DNA from: Actinomycetota bacterium
GTDB taxonomy: Bacteria; Actinomycetota; Thermoleophilia; Solirubrobacterales; Solirubrobacteraceae
Direction of reading: 5' to 3'
Assembly: GCA_005884115.1 (NCBI GenBank)
Contig: VAXW01000002.1
Span: forward strand, 372,001 to 436,000
Length of the DNA stretch: 64,000 nucleotides
The position numbers and the translations under genes were made by a program. Shown in pieces: positions 8,547 to 17,030 of the stretch. Position 1 is the first letter of the stretch. Each line of letters begins with the position of its first letter. Below the pieces are notes generated by a model. It saw only the letters and a program-made list of their open reading frames with translations, was not told the origin of the DNA and did not search any database.

Positions 8547-9967
8547 GCACCGAAATCGCGCCGCACCTGTGCCTGCCCGAACCCGAGCTGTCGTTTCATC
8601 CCGATCGCAGCTCCGACCGCCACGTCCACCCGCTGCGCGGCCTGCTGGCCTACGGGCCGCACTCCAAGGGCCTCGTACTCGACCCCATCCGCGTGGCGAC
8701 GCTGGCGCCGGTCGGTGAGAGCGATCAGCTATACGGCTTCATGAAGGAGCTCAACTCCTCCTACAAGCCGCTCGAGCGCCGCGAGTACCTGCCCGAGTGG
8801 CCGGGGTTCCACGGCGTCTTCGGCATCCGCATGCGCGGGGCCGGCGCGGACTGCCACGCCGAGCTCGACGACCTGCTGGAGGCTGAGTTCCAGGCGTCAC
8901 CGACTCCACATGTCGTCCTCGCCGACCGCATCACCCGCGCCATCCAGGCCCTCGAAGCCTACCGCGACGCCTTCGACGTGCTGTTCATCTACCTGCCGTC
9001 GCGCTGGGCGCCGGGCTTCTACGGCGGGCCGAACGAGGACTTCGACCTGCACGACCACATCAAGGCCGCCACGGCCGCCCGCCGGCTGCCAGTGCAGATC
9101 GTGCGCGAGGACTCGGCGCTGTCTTACCGCTGCCGCGCCTCGGTCATGTGGCGGATCGGCCTGGCGCTCTACACCAAGGCAGGCGGGGTGGCCTGGAAGC
9201 TCGCCGACAGCGACGAAGACACCGCCTACATCGGCCTCTCCTACGCGGTGCGGCCGCTCGAGTCCGACCGCCCGCGCTTTGTCACCTGCTGTAGCCAGGT
9301 CTTCGACGCTGAGGGATCTGGGCTCGAGTTCGTCGCGTACGACGCGCATGAGGTAGAGGTCCAGCGCGACAACCCCTTCCTGTCGCGCACCGAGATGTTC
9401 CGTGTGATGACACGCTCGATGGAGCTCTACCGGCGCCGGCACGCCGGCCGCACGCCCCGACGTGTCATGGTCCACAAGACCACGGAGTTCAAGCGGGATG
9501 AGGTCGATGGCGCGATGCAGGCGCTGCACCTGTGCGAGGCCGTCGACCTCGTCCAAATCGTCGAGGACGTCGGCTGGCGCGGCGTGCGCATCGACCGCCC
9601 GAGGGGCGGCGGCGCCAAGGGTGAGCCCGCCGCCTATCCCGTCGCGCGCGGCACGGTGATCGGCCTGGGCCCGAAGGAGGCGCTGCTGTGGACGCACGGG
9701 TCGGTGCTGGGCATCGACCAGCGCGGCTCGTACTTCCAGGGTGGGCGCTCGACCCCGCGCCCGGTGCGCTTGGTGCGCCACGCCGGTCACGGATCCTGGG
9801 ACGACACCGCCCGCGCCATCTTGGCCCTGTCGAAGATGGACTGGAACAACGACAGCCTCTACGACCCGCTGCCGGTGACCATGAGCTACGCCAAGGTGCT
9901 TGCCGGGGTAGTCAAGCGGATGTCGGGCCTCGGCTCGTCGCCCTATCAGTTCCGGTTCTTCATGTAG
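8543..9967 (+). CDS. Short prokaryotic Argonaute (MID-PIWI), catalytically inactive
   Basis: The 474-residue protein has only MID and PIWI domains, the length of short pAgos. MID lies near residues 140-222 (ADRITRAIQALEAY then KAATAARRLPVQIVRED). PIWI follows: YIGLSYAV at 229-236, where canonical slicers have an Asp, carries Ser233; RRVMVHKTTEF at 306-316; and the C-terminal YAKVLAGVVKRM...FRFFM tail typical of the group. Loss of the catalytic tetrad agrees with a guide-directed sensor that activates the partner SIR2 enzyme. Start is GTG 8543, overlapping the stop of the SIR2-APAZ gene. Confidence 0.9.
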   Translation: MSTEIAPHLCLPEPELSFHPDRSSDRHVHPLRGLLAYGPHSKGLVLDPIRVATLAPVGESDQLYGFMKELNSSYKPLERREYLPEWPGFHGVFGIRMRGAGADCHAELDDLLEAEFQASPTPHVVLADRITRAIQALEAYRDAFDVLFIYLPSRWAPGFYGGPNEDFDLHDHIKAATAARRLPVQIVREDSALSYRCRASVMWRIGLALYTKAGGVAWKLADSDEDTAYIGLSYAVRPLESDRPRFVTCCSQVFDAEGSGLEFVAYDAHEVEVQRDNPFLSRTEMFRVMTRSMELYRRRHAGRTPRRVMVHKTTEFKRDEVDGAMQALHLCEAVDLVQIVEDVGWRGVRIDRPRGGGAKGEPAAYPVARGTVIGLGPKEALLWTHGSVLGIDQRGSYFQGGRSTPRPVRLVRHAGHGSWDDTARAILALSKMDWNNDSLYDPLPVTMSYAKVLAGVVKRMSGLGSSPYQFRFFM

Positions 9968-10158
9968 TGAGCTCGCGTTCGTCGTTCGCACGGCGCCGAG
10001 CACGTGCTTCCGGCGAGCCGCGGTTGACGCACCTCGGCTACGAAAGCGCAGGGACCCGCGCTCGGGCTTAGCGTGCAGCATCGGCTGACGCCGGCGGTGA
10101 CCGAGCGGCAAACAGCCACCGCCTGCGCACTCCTCCACAGCGCTCGCCAGTCGCAATC

Positions 10159-10785
10159 ATGCGGCGAGAGACTCCTGTCATGACGCTCGACCACTTCGAC
10201 AACTGGGATCCTGGCCCGCTCGAGCCAGGCGAGCGGCTGTTCCTCGACACCGGCAAACACCGCGAGATGGCAATGATCGACTACTCGCTGACCGAGGATC
10301 GCTACATCGTCTCCTACCGCGAGGCCGGCGAGGTCCTGGCCACGCACGTCATGCACAGCGGCATGTCCGACCTGCTGGTGTTCCCGATTCTCTTCGCCTA
10401 CCGCCACTGGCTCGAGCTCGAGCTGAAGTCGCTCATCACGCTGGGCCAGCAGTGGCGCGGCGAGAACATCGAGCCGATACACACGCACAAGCTCGAGGTG
10501 CTCTGGCCGCTGGCGCGCGCGGCCATCGAGGCGGCCTTCCCGGATGATCCCGCCGACCTCGACACCGTCGGGTCGATCGTCGACGAGCTCGTAGCAGTCG
10601 ACCCCGCGTCCATGAGCTTCCGCTATGCGCGCGACCGCACAGGCGGGGTCAATCTGCCGGCCGGCCTCGAGCGCGTCAACGTCGGCCACATTGCCACGGT
10701 GATGTCGCAGGTCGGGATCTTGCTCGACGGCGCTGCCGACGCGATGGCCGACATGCTGGCCAACGCCGACGACCTCGGCCCGTAG
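10159..10785 (+). CDS. Hypothetical protein downstream of SPARSA, HEPN-like helices
   Basis: The 208-residue protein has an N-terminal beta-rich part and then a helical segment (FPILFAYRHWLELELKSLI, residues about 75-93) followed by HTHKLEVLWPLAR, a layout reminiscent of HEPN proteins, though no clear R-x4-6-H nuclease motif is visible. A second ATG at 10180 (MTLDHFDN) has the better upstream purine run and may be the true start. It lies 191 bp after the pAgo gene on the same strand, so it may be an accessory of the defence locus or an independent gene. Function not assigned. Confidence 0.6.
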   Translation: MRRETPVMTLDHFDNWDPGPLEPGERLFLDTGKHREMAMIDYSLTEDRYIVSYREAGEVLATHVMHSGMSDLLVFPILFAYRHWLELELKSLITLGQQWRGENIEPIHTHKLEVLWPLARAAIEAAFPDDPADLDTVGSIVDELVAVDPASMSFRYARDRTGGVNLPAGLERVNVGHIATVMSQVGILLDGAADAMADMLANADDLGP

Positions 10786-10803
10786 GAGACGAGTTGCTCG
10801 ACG

Positions 10804-11838
10804 CTAGGTGGCGCGCATCTTGTGGATGATCGGCACGCGTGGCAGCGGCACCGTGGCCGGATCCGTCATCGCAGCGTGATGTACCGCGCGGACCGCTCGA
10901 TCACTCGTACCGAAGAGCGCTTGCTCGGCCCAGCCGTAGGTGCGCTTGTTGAGCGCTTGCACGGTTGCGGCGTCAGCCTCCTCCACGGCGAAGCCGCCTG
11001 TGCCCGGGGTTAGCTTCAAGCACGCACTGGGCGCGATGGGCACGGTGGCCTCTGCGGCGGGCGAGCTTTCCCATGCATTGCCACGCGACGCCGGAAGGTG
11101 CGCGTCCCACATCGCCAGCCCGCGGTCGCTCGTAACGAGCTCGCTGCGGCCAACGAGGAGCGTCCAGTCCATCTGTGCGACCGCCGCAGCGACGCCGCTG
11201 ACGCTCATCAGCAGCGCCTGGAACGGCGCCTCGTCGGGCAACTCGATTGTCCGCCGACCCTGTTTGAACGCCTTGATCTGCTCGATTGCCCACGCCCTTA
11301 TCTCATCGTCAGTCGCGTTCGCGTTGGTCGTCTCGCGATAACGCGCAGCGACACGTTGCTTATCCCGGAAGAATGCATGCAGCTGGGCCTCGGCCGCAGC
11401 ATGCGCCACCTGCCGGTGCTGTGCCAGCCCGGTTGGCGTGCGCCCCTGCTGGAGCGCGATGAAGAACGCAATCGTCGCGCGATCGTCATCACTAATCGCC
11501 GCCGGCACTGCGCCTAGTCGCTTGATCGGGTCGGCGGCGTACCCCTCGATGACGCTCAAGAACGCCTCGATGACCAGGTTCACCGACTTCTCGTGCTTGT
11601 CGAGGGTGTAAAGGTCCTTCTGGAGCGCGACCTCGCCCGGCTTACGCTGGGCGACCTCCCCGCTGGCAACCGTCAAAGCGAACAGCTTGCATTCTCGTGT
11701 CTGCGGGGTGGCCCACCGAGCCAGCAGGAAGCTCGGGACGTAGTGCTGGTTGCGCGCAAGCGTGTCGGGCAACCGCTTGGTACCGGCGGCGATGTCGCGA
11801 AGGTGCTGGAGGAACGGCGGGTTTGGGACAGCGGCCAC
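10804..11838 (-). CDS. DUF4238 domain protein
   Basis: The 344-residue product has the DUF4238 signature close to its N terminus: RNQHYVPSFLLARWA, followed by a beta strand and an FFIALQQGRTP helix. The C-terminal half has the LVTSDRGLAMWD segment common to the family, where an Asp in a SDRG/SDNP context is conserved. Members are frequent in defence islands and mobile elements; the biochemical function is not established. I chose GTG 11838, as the extension to 11901 reads like shadow sequence. It is convergent with the gene at 10159-10785, 18 bp apart. Confidence 0.8.
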   Translation of the reverse strand: MAAVPNPPFLQHLRDIAAGTKRLPDTLARNQHYVPSFLLARWATPQTRECKLFALTVASGEVAQRKPGEVALQKDLYTLDKHEKSVNLVIEAFLSVIEGYAADPIKRLGAVPAAISDDDRATIAFFIALQQGRTPTGLAQHRQVAHAAAEAQLHAFFRDKQRVAARYRETTNANATDDEIRAWAIEQIKAFKQGRRTIELPDEAPFQALLMSVSGVAAAVAQMDWTLLVGRSELVTSDRGLAMWDAHLPASRGNAWESSPAAEATVPIAPSACLKLTPGTGGFAVEEADAATVQALNKRTYGWAEQALFGTSDRAVRAVHHAAMTDPATVPLPRVPIIHKMRAT

Positions 11839-12074
11839 AACCGAAGCGTAACCTCGTCGTCCTTGAGCGCTCTCGCACCGTGCCGCCATCCAAACCGGCA
11901 CGGGCAGCCCTCTTGCGCGATCAGCAGTCGTTCTCGATCACCCCGCCGCCGGCGACCGCTCGGGACGAGCTACACGCGTCCGCACCTATGCCCCACTCGC
12001 GCCCGCGCTCATGGGAGACCGAGCGTGTCCAGCACATCAGATACGTGCTCTAAATTTGCGAGCCAGACTGCCAG

Positions 12075-13322
12075 CTATCGCGCCGACGCCCGCCGCAACG
12101 TGTCGAGCTGAGCGAGATAGCCGCTAATCGCCTCCAACGCCGCCTCCCGGTATTCGCCGGTCGGGTGCTGGTAAACGCGTGTCGTGGTGTTGTCCAGGTC
12201 ACCGAGCTGGCGAGTCGAGTGGCCGACGTAGGCGGCTACCTCGACGGTCGGGATGCCGTTCGCGAGCAGGTGCGAGGTGAACGTGTGCCGAAGGTCGTAA
12301 ACCGTAAAGCTCGTTCCGGCCTTCGCACTCGCTGGGTCCCATACGTCGCGGTAGAAGTTCCGCTGCCCCCACACCCGGCCCGTCGGGCTCGGAAAGATCA
12401 GGCGCCGGTGAAGGCGAACGGGTGCCGCGCTGGACAGGACGGCCGGGAACAAGGTCCAGCGCCCGCATTCCTCCTTGCTCTTTCTGCGAACGCCCTTCGT
12501 CGTCTTCAAGCCGGGCCGGAAGGCGGCATCGTCGTTCGCATCCCCTCCCAGCACTCTCGCGCGCTGATGCACGAAAACGAGCTGCCGCTTCTGATCGAGG
12601 TCGGAGCGCTCGAGTGCAAACAACTCCTGCGTGCGACATCCGCTCACGAGCGGAGCGAGACACACCGCACGGTGCTGTGGCTTGACGTGCCTGAGAAACC
12701 GCGCGAACTCATCAGGCGGTATGTAGCGCCGCTGGCGCTGGTCTCTGGTCGGGTTCAGTAGCGGATCGTCAGGGTCCACGCGCATCCGGTAGGCGGGATT
12801 CGTCTCGATCCGCCCCTCGTCCATCGCGTAGCCAAGCACAGCGGACAACGAGGAAACGGCTCCGTCGATCGTGCTCTTGGCATATCCCGCTTCGAGCAAC
12901 GCGACCTGAACGTCATGCAACATGCCACGCGTCAGATCGCCAACCGGGATTCTCCCCTGCTCGGGCAGATGGGGGATGACGTACTTGCTGACCCGGTGCT
13001 TGTTGGTTGTGATCGTCCGCTCGTCTCGGCGGACCCGCAATGGCCAAATCTCATGCCATCTGGCGAGGGTGAGGACAGCTCCCGGCATCGTGCGTGCAGC
13101 GCCCGGCGTCGCGCGCTGCGCGTTTAGCTCGTTGACCTTCTCCAACGAGGCTCGGTTGGCGTCGCCCTTGCGCTTGAATCTCCCTGCCTGCCGAGGGCGA
13201 CCTTCCAGGTCCACGTACCGCGCAAGAAAGTATCCGGTCCGAGCGCCGCGCTTTGACTCGGGACTGCTCGCAAGCTGCCGGGCCTCACCGCTTGGCTTCC
13301 TTTGTGCTCCCTTCGTGCCCAC
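12075..13322 (-). CDS. Tyrosine-type site-specific integrase
   Basis: The 415-residue enzyme has an N-terminal AP2-like DNA-binding segment (GYFLARYVDLEGRPRQAGRF), a SAM-like core-binding domain, and the catalytic domain with Arg in SGCRTQELFALE, the YDLRHTFTSHLL box (His/Arg), VGHS with the second His, and the nucleophile Tyr in TRVYQH. It should catalyse integration and excision of the surrounding element. The start at GTG 13322 comes immediately after the excisionase stop; the upstream ATG at 13361 would overlap that gene. It lies 6 kb inside the left tRNA-Arg repeat, so its target site is inferred rather than shown. Confidence 0.92.
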   Translation of the reverse strand: MGTKGAQRKPSGEARQLASSPESKRGARTGYFLARYVDLEGRPRQAGRFKRKGDANRASLEKVNELNAQRATPGAARTMPGAVLTLARWHEIWPLRVRRDERTITTNKHRVSKYVIPHLPEQGRIPVGDLTRGMLHDVQVALLEAGYAKSTIDGAVSSLSAVLGYAMDEGRIETNPAYRMRVDPDDPLLNPTRDQRQRRYIPPDEFARFLRHVKPQHRAVCLAPLVSGCRTQELFALERSDLDQKRQLVFVHQRARVLGGDANDDAAFRPGLKTTKGVRRKSKEECGRWTLFPAVLSSAAPVRLHRRLIFPSPTGRVWGQRNFYRDVWDPASAKAGTSFTVYDLRHTFTSHLLANGIPTVEVAAYVGHSTRQLGDLDNTTTRVYQHPTGEYREAALEAISGYLAQLDTLRRASAR

Positions 13323-13323
13323 C

Positions 13324-13584
13324 TCAGTCGACCTGCCGATGTGCACGCACATACTGCTCAACGTCCTCGGGGTAAAACCGCAACTTGCCGACGACTCTGT
13401 ACGCCACTATCTCGCCGCGCTTCACCAGCCGGTCGATCGTGTTCACATGCACGTTGAGATACGACGCGAGCGTATGACGGGTGAACAGTGGCACCTTCTC
13501 GGCCACCCGAACGGTGATGTCCGTGGCCATCTCTGCCGTCGGGCGCGGACGTAGAACCGAGACGTTGTCGTAGGCGTCGTTCAT
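13324..13584 (-). CDS. Excisionase-type helix-turn-helix protein
   Basis: Using ATG 13584 gives an 86-residue protein whose C-terminal half is a MerR/excisionase-type winged helix: LFTRHTLASYLNVHVNTIDRLVKRGEI, then a YRVVGKLRFYPEDVEQYV wing. Proteins of this kind set the direction of recombination by the neighbouring integrase. Its stop abuts the integrase start, so the two are translated together. A longer frame to 13905 has no family-like sequence. Confidence 0.85.
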   Translation of the reverse strand: MNDAYDNVSVLRPRPTAEMATDITVRVAEKVPLFTRHTLASYLNVHVNTIDRLVKRGEIVAYRVVGKLRFYPEDVEQYVRAHRQVD

Positions 13585-14021
13585 GGGGTCTGCTGGTTGG
13601 ACGCTTCGCACTCTCTGCGTAGTACGCCGAGCTACCGGCTCGACGCGCAAACGAATTTCACCCCGTCGTGCGAGGCTGTGGGCATCGCCACGCGAGTCGC
13701 GCTCGCCAAACTTGCACGGTGCGCGTCCAGCTCGAATGGACCCAACGCTGCAATGTGGCGCGGCGCGGCGCGTGCCCCGCTGCGCCTTCTGATGGCGTCC
13801 GGCCGATTGCGTGCCGGCCGCCCGCCTCGCTCGCGCGTTGGGACGAACGGAAGCAGCCGCTACCAAAATCTCGCCGGGCGGCCAGCCGCTACATTCTGCG
13901 CGCATGGGAAGACCTCAGTTCTTCTCGTGCCGCCCCGGCGGTGTGAGCGCACCGCCGGGGCACTGATTGACCGTAAATTCTACGCTCGCCCCGCGACAGA
14001 ATCCTGGCGTGCGAGGACCCC
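13585..14021. other. Intergenic region between excisionase and broken transglycosylase gene
   Basis: No gene seen. It should contain the promoter of the excisionase-integrase pair on the minus strand, and it holds the hairpin at 13932-13961 that probably ends transcription coming from the right. Confidence 0.5.
13932..13961 (-). terminator. Perfect 12-bp hairpin, probable terminator
   Basis: GCCCCGGCGGTG and its exact reverse complement flank the loop TGAGCG. It lies 60 bp past the stop of the broken gene at 14022-14791 and ahead of the excisionase promoter region. There is only a weak T-rich run, as is common in GC-rich actinobacteria. Confidence 0.6.
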
Positions 14022-14791
14022 TCAGGCGCCATCTCTGAGGTTCAAGCGCAACTGGGGACGAGCCTGAGCGAGCAGGCGATCCCGCCAGCGAGCCGCGTAT
14101 CTGATGCAGTTAGAACAGCGTCGGTGGCGACAACCTGGCAGCGGCTCATCGCGGCGCGCGCGATAGGACCAGGCCATCGAGTCGGCTGAGGAGAGCGCGC
14201 CCGCCACGCTGATGAGCCCGCGCGTCTTGAAGCCAAAGCCGTGCAGCGAGAGCCCAGCGTCCGCGAGCGCCCACACGACCTCCTCGACCTCGGCCGTCGC
14301 CTGCCTGCGACAGATCGAGCCCACGCCGACATGCGGCTCGCGCCTCAGATCGACACCTGCGGCCTCGTACAGAGCCACGCAGCGTTCGTAGTCGGCTCGC
14401 GTCCACCCCTGGAGAACCGGCACGTATGGCAGCTCGGGGCCGCGCTCGCGCAGCTGGAGGAAGTTGGCAACAGTGCGGCGCTGGTGATCGTCGACGCTGA
14501 GGCCCGTACGCGCGCGCATCGCCGGCTCGCACATCCAGTCCATCGGTGCCGCCCAATCGAGCATCCCGACCTCGGCCGCGTAGCGACGCGTGGCCTCCAC
14601 GTACTCCTCGGGCGTCGTCCTCCACCGGCCATGCATGGCGAGGCTTTCGGCAGACTTGCCCTGAGCGCAAGGCGCCGATGCGACACGAACAGCGGACCGA
14701 CCGCACGCGACAGCCAGCTGACTTCGTGCGTGCCGAGATAGAACGTCCACGCGGACGCAGCCAACCGACGCTCGACGCTGCTGATGGCCAT
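14022..14791 (-). pseudogene. Queuine tRNA-ribosyltransferase-like gene (DUF7221-like), frameshifted and deleted
   Basis: Two frames carry one protein. The first part, from ATG 14791, reads WTFYLGTHEVSWLSRAVGPLFVSHRRL up to about 14645; the second, in another frame, resumes with HGRWRTTPEEYVEATRRY and continues through DWMCEPAM, VPVLQGWTRADY, VGVGSICRRQATAE and the Cys-rich zinc-like tail LPGCRHRRCSNC. Between them homologues carry a segment with a conserved D-S-G-G-F motif expected to hold the catalytic Asp; it is missing here. So a deletion with frameshift removed the active site. Intact relatives occur on actinobacterial mobile elements and may act on deazaguanine-type nucleic-acid modification. 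Confidence 0.75.
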
Positions 14792-14823
14792 CGCTCCTCC
14801 AGTGCAATGGGGCTCTTTGAGCC

Positions 14824-14935
14824 AGGTGGGCACCTGCCCACCTGATTGCTCGCCCGAGCAGGTCGTGGAGGAGCCGTCAAGCAAGTTCACTAGTGACGTC
14901 CGTGCCCCGCCGCAGGCGGGGAGACGAACTTGCTT
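14824..14935 (-). promoter_or_regulatory. Structured leader (hairpin array) upstream of 14022-14791
   Basis: In order: AGGTGGGCA/TGCCCACCT around CC at 14824-14843; TGCTCG/CGAGCA at 14848-14861; and a two-layer hairpin with outer arms AAGCAAGTTC (14879-14888) and GAACTTGCTT (14926-14935) enclosing CCCCGCC-GCA-GGCGGGG (14905-14921). All arms are perfect. The same pattern, with different stem sequences, precedes the next four genes of this module, which argues for a shared regulatory or processing role in the mRNA leader. Confidence 0.6.
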
Positions 14936-15126
14936 TACGGCGGGGGAGCGACCTGCTACTGACACGTGCCGTCCATCTGCCCACGGCGGCGATCGCGCCA
15001 CCTGAATCCTTGCCGGTGACCCATGTGGCCGCCGGGGTGAGTTGGTGAACGGCCGTGCCCGCAACGGTGAGCGCTCGACACGCGCCGCGCGCCAGCCCTC
15101 GCGGCAGAGCACGCGGCCGCGTCGTG

Positions 15127-15525
15127 CTACGCAGCGGCGGGGACCTCTCGCGGCTGGCGCTCGGGTGAGTCACCGTCGCGCGGGGGGCGATCCAGGAACT
15201 CGACCGCGTGGGCGATGATCTCCATGCCCCGGCGCTTGGCGCCGTCGGCTGCCTCCCATGCGGTCGGTTCGAGGCGTGCCGATACGCCCACGAGGCGTCC
15301 CTTGCGCAGATGGGCAGCACACGTCTCGGCGAGCGAGCCCCACACCGTCACGTCGAAGAAGTCGGCGCTCGGGGCGTCCTCGTCGGGCCTGAGGGGCTTT
15401 CGAACCGCGAGGCCGAGGGTCAGCACGGAGCGTGCGCCCGCGCTTGTGGAGACGTTGCGCAGCTCGGGATCGCGTGTCAGCTTCCCGATCAGGGTTGCGG
15501 AGTTGGTGGGAGATGGATATGCCAT
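15127..15525 (-). CDS. ssb: Single-stranded DNA-binding protein (SSB)
   Basis: From ATG 15525 the 132-residue protein is an OB-fold SSB: NSATLIGKLTRDPELRNVSTSAG at the N terminus, FFDVTVWGSLAETCAAHLRKGRLVGVSARLEP in the middle, then the AHAVEFLDRPPRD strand. The short acidic interaction tip of chromosomal SSBs is absent (it ends PREVPAAA), as in many element-borne copies. Role: protection of single strands during transfer or replication of the mobile element. It is separated from neighbours by structured intergenic DNA rather than being in a tight operon. Confidence 0.93.
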   Translation of the reverse strand: MAYPSPTNSATLIGKLTRDPELRNVSTSAGARSVLTLGLAVRKPLRPDEDAPSADFFDVTVWGSLAETCAAHLRKGRLVGVSARLEPTAWEAADGAKRRGMEIIAHAVEFLDRPPRDGDSPERQPREVPAAA

Positions 15526-15991
15526 TGCGTCTTCTCCTGTGTCAGGTGGTGGTGTGCGTTGATGAATCCCGGCCCGGCCGGCGACCGCCGCGCGGAACCG
15601 AGCCCGCAGGGCGAGGGAAACCCCCTCAGGGGTTGCAGCGCTAGGCGGCGCCGGCCAGACTCGGGTGAGGAGACAGAGCGCAAACCACCACTGCTGCACG
15701 GTGAGAGCCGACGAAATGGCCTCGCCCAACAACGACGTAAGCGGGTCGGCTCAAGCAACGATGTGGGAACGATCAGCGCCATGTCAGGAGCGCCGCCGAT
15801 CCGCCGCAGAGTGCGCGAAGGGGCGACACTCCTAAGCCGGGCTGAAGCACGCTCGCGCAAGCGAAGTGCGGGCCGCTAGGGTCCGACCGAGATCTGGGCG
15901 CTCGCGCGAGTGTCGCTCGCGTAGGCGGGCGCTGAGAGATCGGGGTGCGGCTGTTCGGGCAAACCTCAAGAGCGGAGCAACGACAGTCTCG
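15526..15991. other. Gene-free region between SSB and ArdC-like genes
   Basis: No coding frame is convincing. Apart from the leader hairpins at 15576-15656, an unpaired-looking stretch follows to the end of the ArdC-like gene. It probably contains a minus-strand promoter for ssb. Confidence 0.5.
15576..15656 (-). promoter_or_regulatory. Structured leader upstream of ssb
   Basis: Outer arms GGCCGGCG (15576-15583) and CGCCGGCC (15649-15656) enclose two small hairpins, GCCC-GCA-GGGC and AACCCC-CTCA-GGGGTT. It begins about 50 bases before the ssb start. It is weaker than the related leaders at 14879, 16928, 17969 and 18700, but has the same layout. Confidence 0.45.
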
Positions 15992-16894
15992 CTAGGCCGC
16001 CAGCGAAGCCTGCCGCGGCGGTGTGGCCTGCGCTTCGGTCCGCAGGCCGTCTTCGATGCGCCGGGCGATCGCATCGATGGCCTCTGCGCAGCCACGGATG
16101 GCGTCCAGACCCCCGCTCTCACCCCAGCCGGCGACGTAGGACACGGTCGCGCCGGAGGTGTCCAGGCCGACCGAGCCGCAGACGATGTAGGTCACGGTGT
16201 CGACGAGCACCTCGGCGCGGCGCCGCCCATAATCGCGGTAGCCGATGCCGAGGGCGTGGGCAAGCTCGTGTACGAGCACGCGGACCTGCGCGTTCACCGC
16301 CAGTTCGGCGTTCACGACGATCTCGTGCTTGCCGAGATCACACCAGCCGTCGGCGGGCCCCTCGAGCGGCCTGCGAGTCACGGTGTAGCCGAGCTCCTGC
16401 GCCAGCCGCTCAAGTGAAGGCAGCAGATGCGCGTGCGTGGCGCCGTCGATCGGCTGGCATGGGGGCTCCAGCGGGACCGGCTCCGTCCCGGGTAGCGCTT
16501 CGGTCTCCCCGACGTCGAAAACCGACACCGCGCGGAACACGATTCGCCTGCGCTCCTCGCCCTCACCGGCCGTGTCCCGCGCGGCTTGCTCCGGCTCTCG
16601 CTGGCGCACGCTCATCGGCGCGAGAATGCGAATCGGGCGCTCGCCCTTGCGCACGCAGCGGTTGAGCTCAAGGAACGCCCGGAAGCCGGCGACATAGTTG
16701 GCGTCGGGGCGTTGCAACGCGATCAGAAGCTGGTTGCCGAACGAGTAGCGCGCCAGGCCGTTGCGCGAGCGCACCTGCACCCAGCGCTTCCATCCTTCAG
16801 TGGTCAGCAGCGCACGCGCCGCCTTCTCGAGCCGCTCACGGTCGGCCTGGCGGGGCTGCGCGCGCTCGGACTCGTTCAACTTGCGATATCCCAT
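15992..16894 (-). CDS. ArdC-like anti-restriction protein with metalloprotease motif
   Basis: The 300-residue protein has an ArdC-type N-terminal ssDNA-binding domain (residues about 15-130: ARYSFGNQLLIALQRPDANYVAGFRAFLELN, then GERPIRILAPM and FRAVSVFDV) and a C-terminal zincin-like domain with HELAH at 209-213 and a YGRRRAEVLVD helix that supplies the expected third ligand region. Known family role: protecting incoming single-stranded DNA of conjugative elements from host restriction. It belongs with the ssb gene to the transfer/establishment functions of the element. A structured leader lies 34 bp upstream. Confidence 0.88.
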   Translation of the reverse strand: MGYRKLNESERAQPRQADRERLEKAARALLTTEGWKRWVQVRSRNGLARYSFGNQLLIALQRPDANYVAGFRAFLELNRCVRKGERPIRILAPMSVRQREPEQAARDTAGEGEERRRIVFRAVSVFDVGETEALPGTEPVPLEPPCQPIDGATHAHLLPSLERLAQELGYTVTRRPLEGPADGWCDLGKHEIVVNAELAVNAQVRVLVHELAHALGIGYRDYGRRRAEVLVDTVTYIVCGSVGLDTSGATVSYVAGWGESGGLDAIRGCAEAIDAIARRIEDGLRTEAQATPPRQASLAA

Positions 16895-16927
16895 GATTCA
16901 CCGTTCCTCGGGTCGTTGACCCGCCTG

Positions 16928-16995
16928 GTGCGGGGCCGTTCTCCCGACCCAACGCACGCGGAGCGTGCGATCATCGGGAGGGGAGCGCCCCGCAC
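16928..16995 (-). promoter_or_regulatory. Three-layer hairpin leader upstream of the ArdC-like gene
   Basis: Nested perfect stems: GTGCGGGG/CCCCGCAC (16928-16935 with 16988-16995), CTCCCGA/TCGGGAG (16941-16947 with 16974-16980) and CGCACGC-GGA-GCGTGCG (16953-16969). The innermost hairpin is identical to that at 17990-18006, whereas the outer and middle stems differ in sequence but remain paired. That is the pattern of a conserved RNA structure. Confidence 0.7.
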
Positions 16996-17030
16996 GGGCA
17001 CGCGGGCACGTGAACGAGCGAACGCTGCGG

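Noticed and set aside
6804-9967. SPARTA (TIR-APAZ) system
   Set aside because: The N-terminal domain has SIR2 motifs (GAGAS, TTNFD, LHGD), not TIR motifs.
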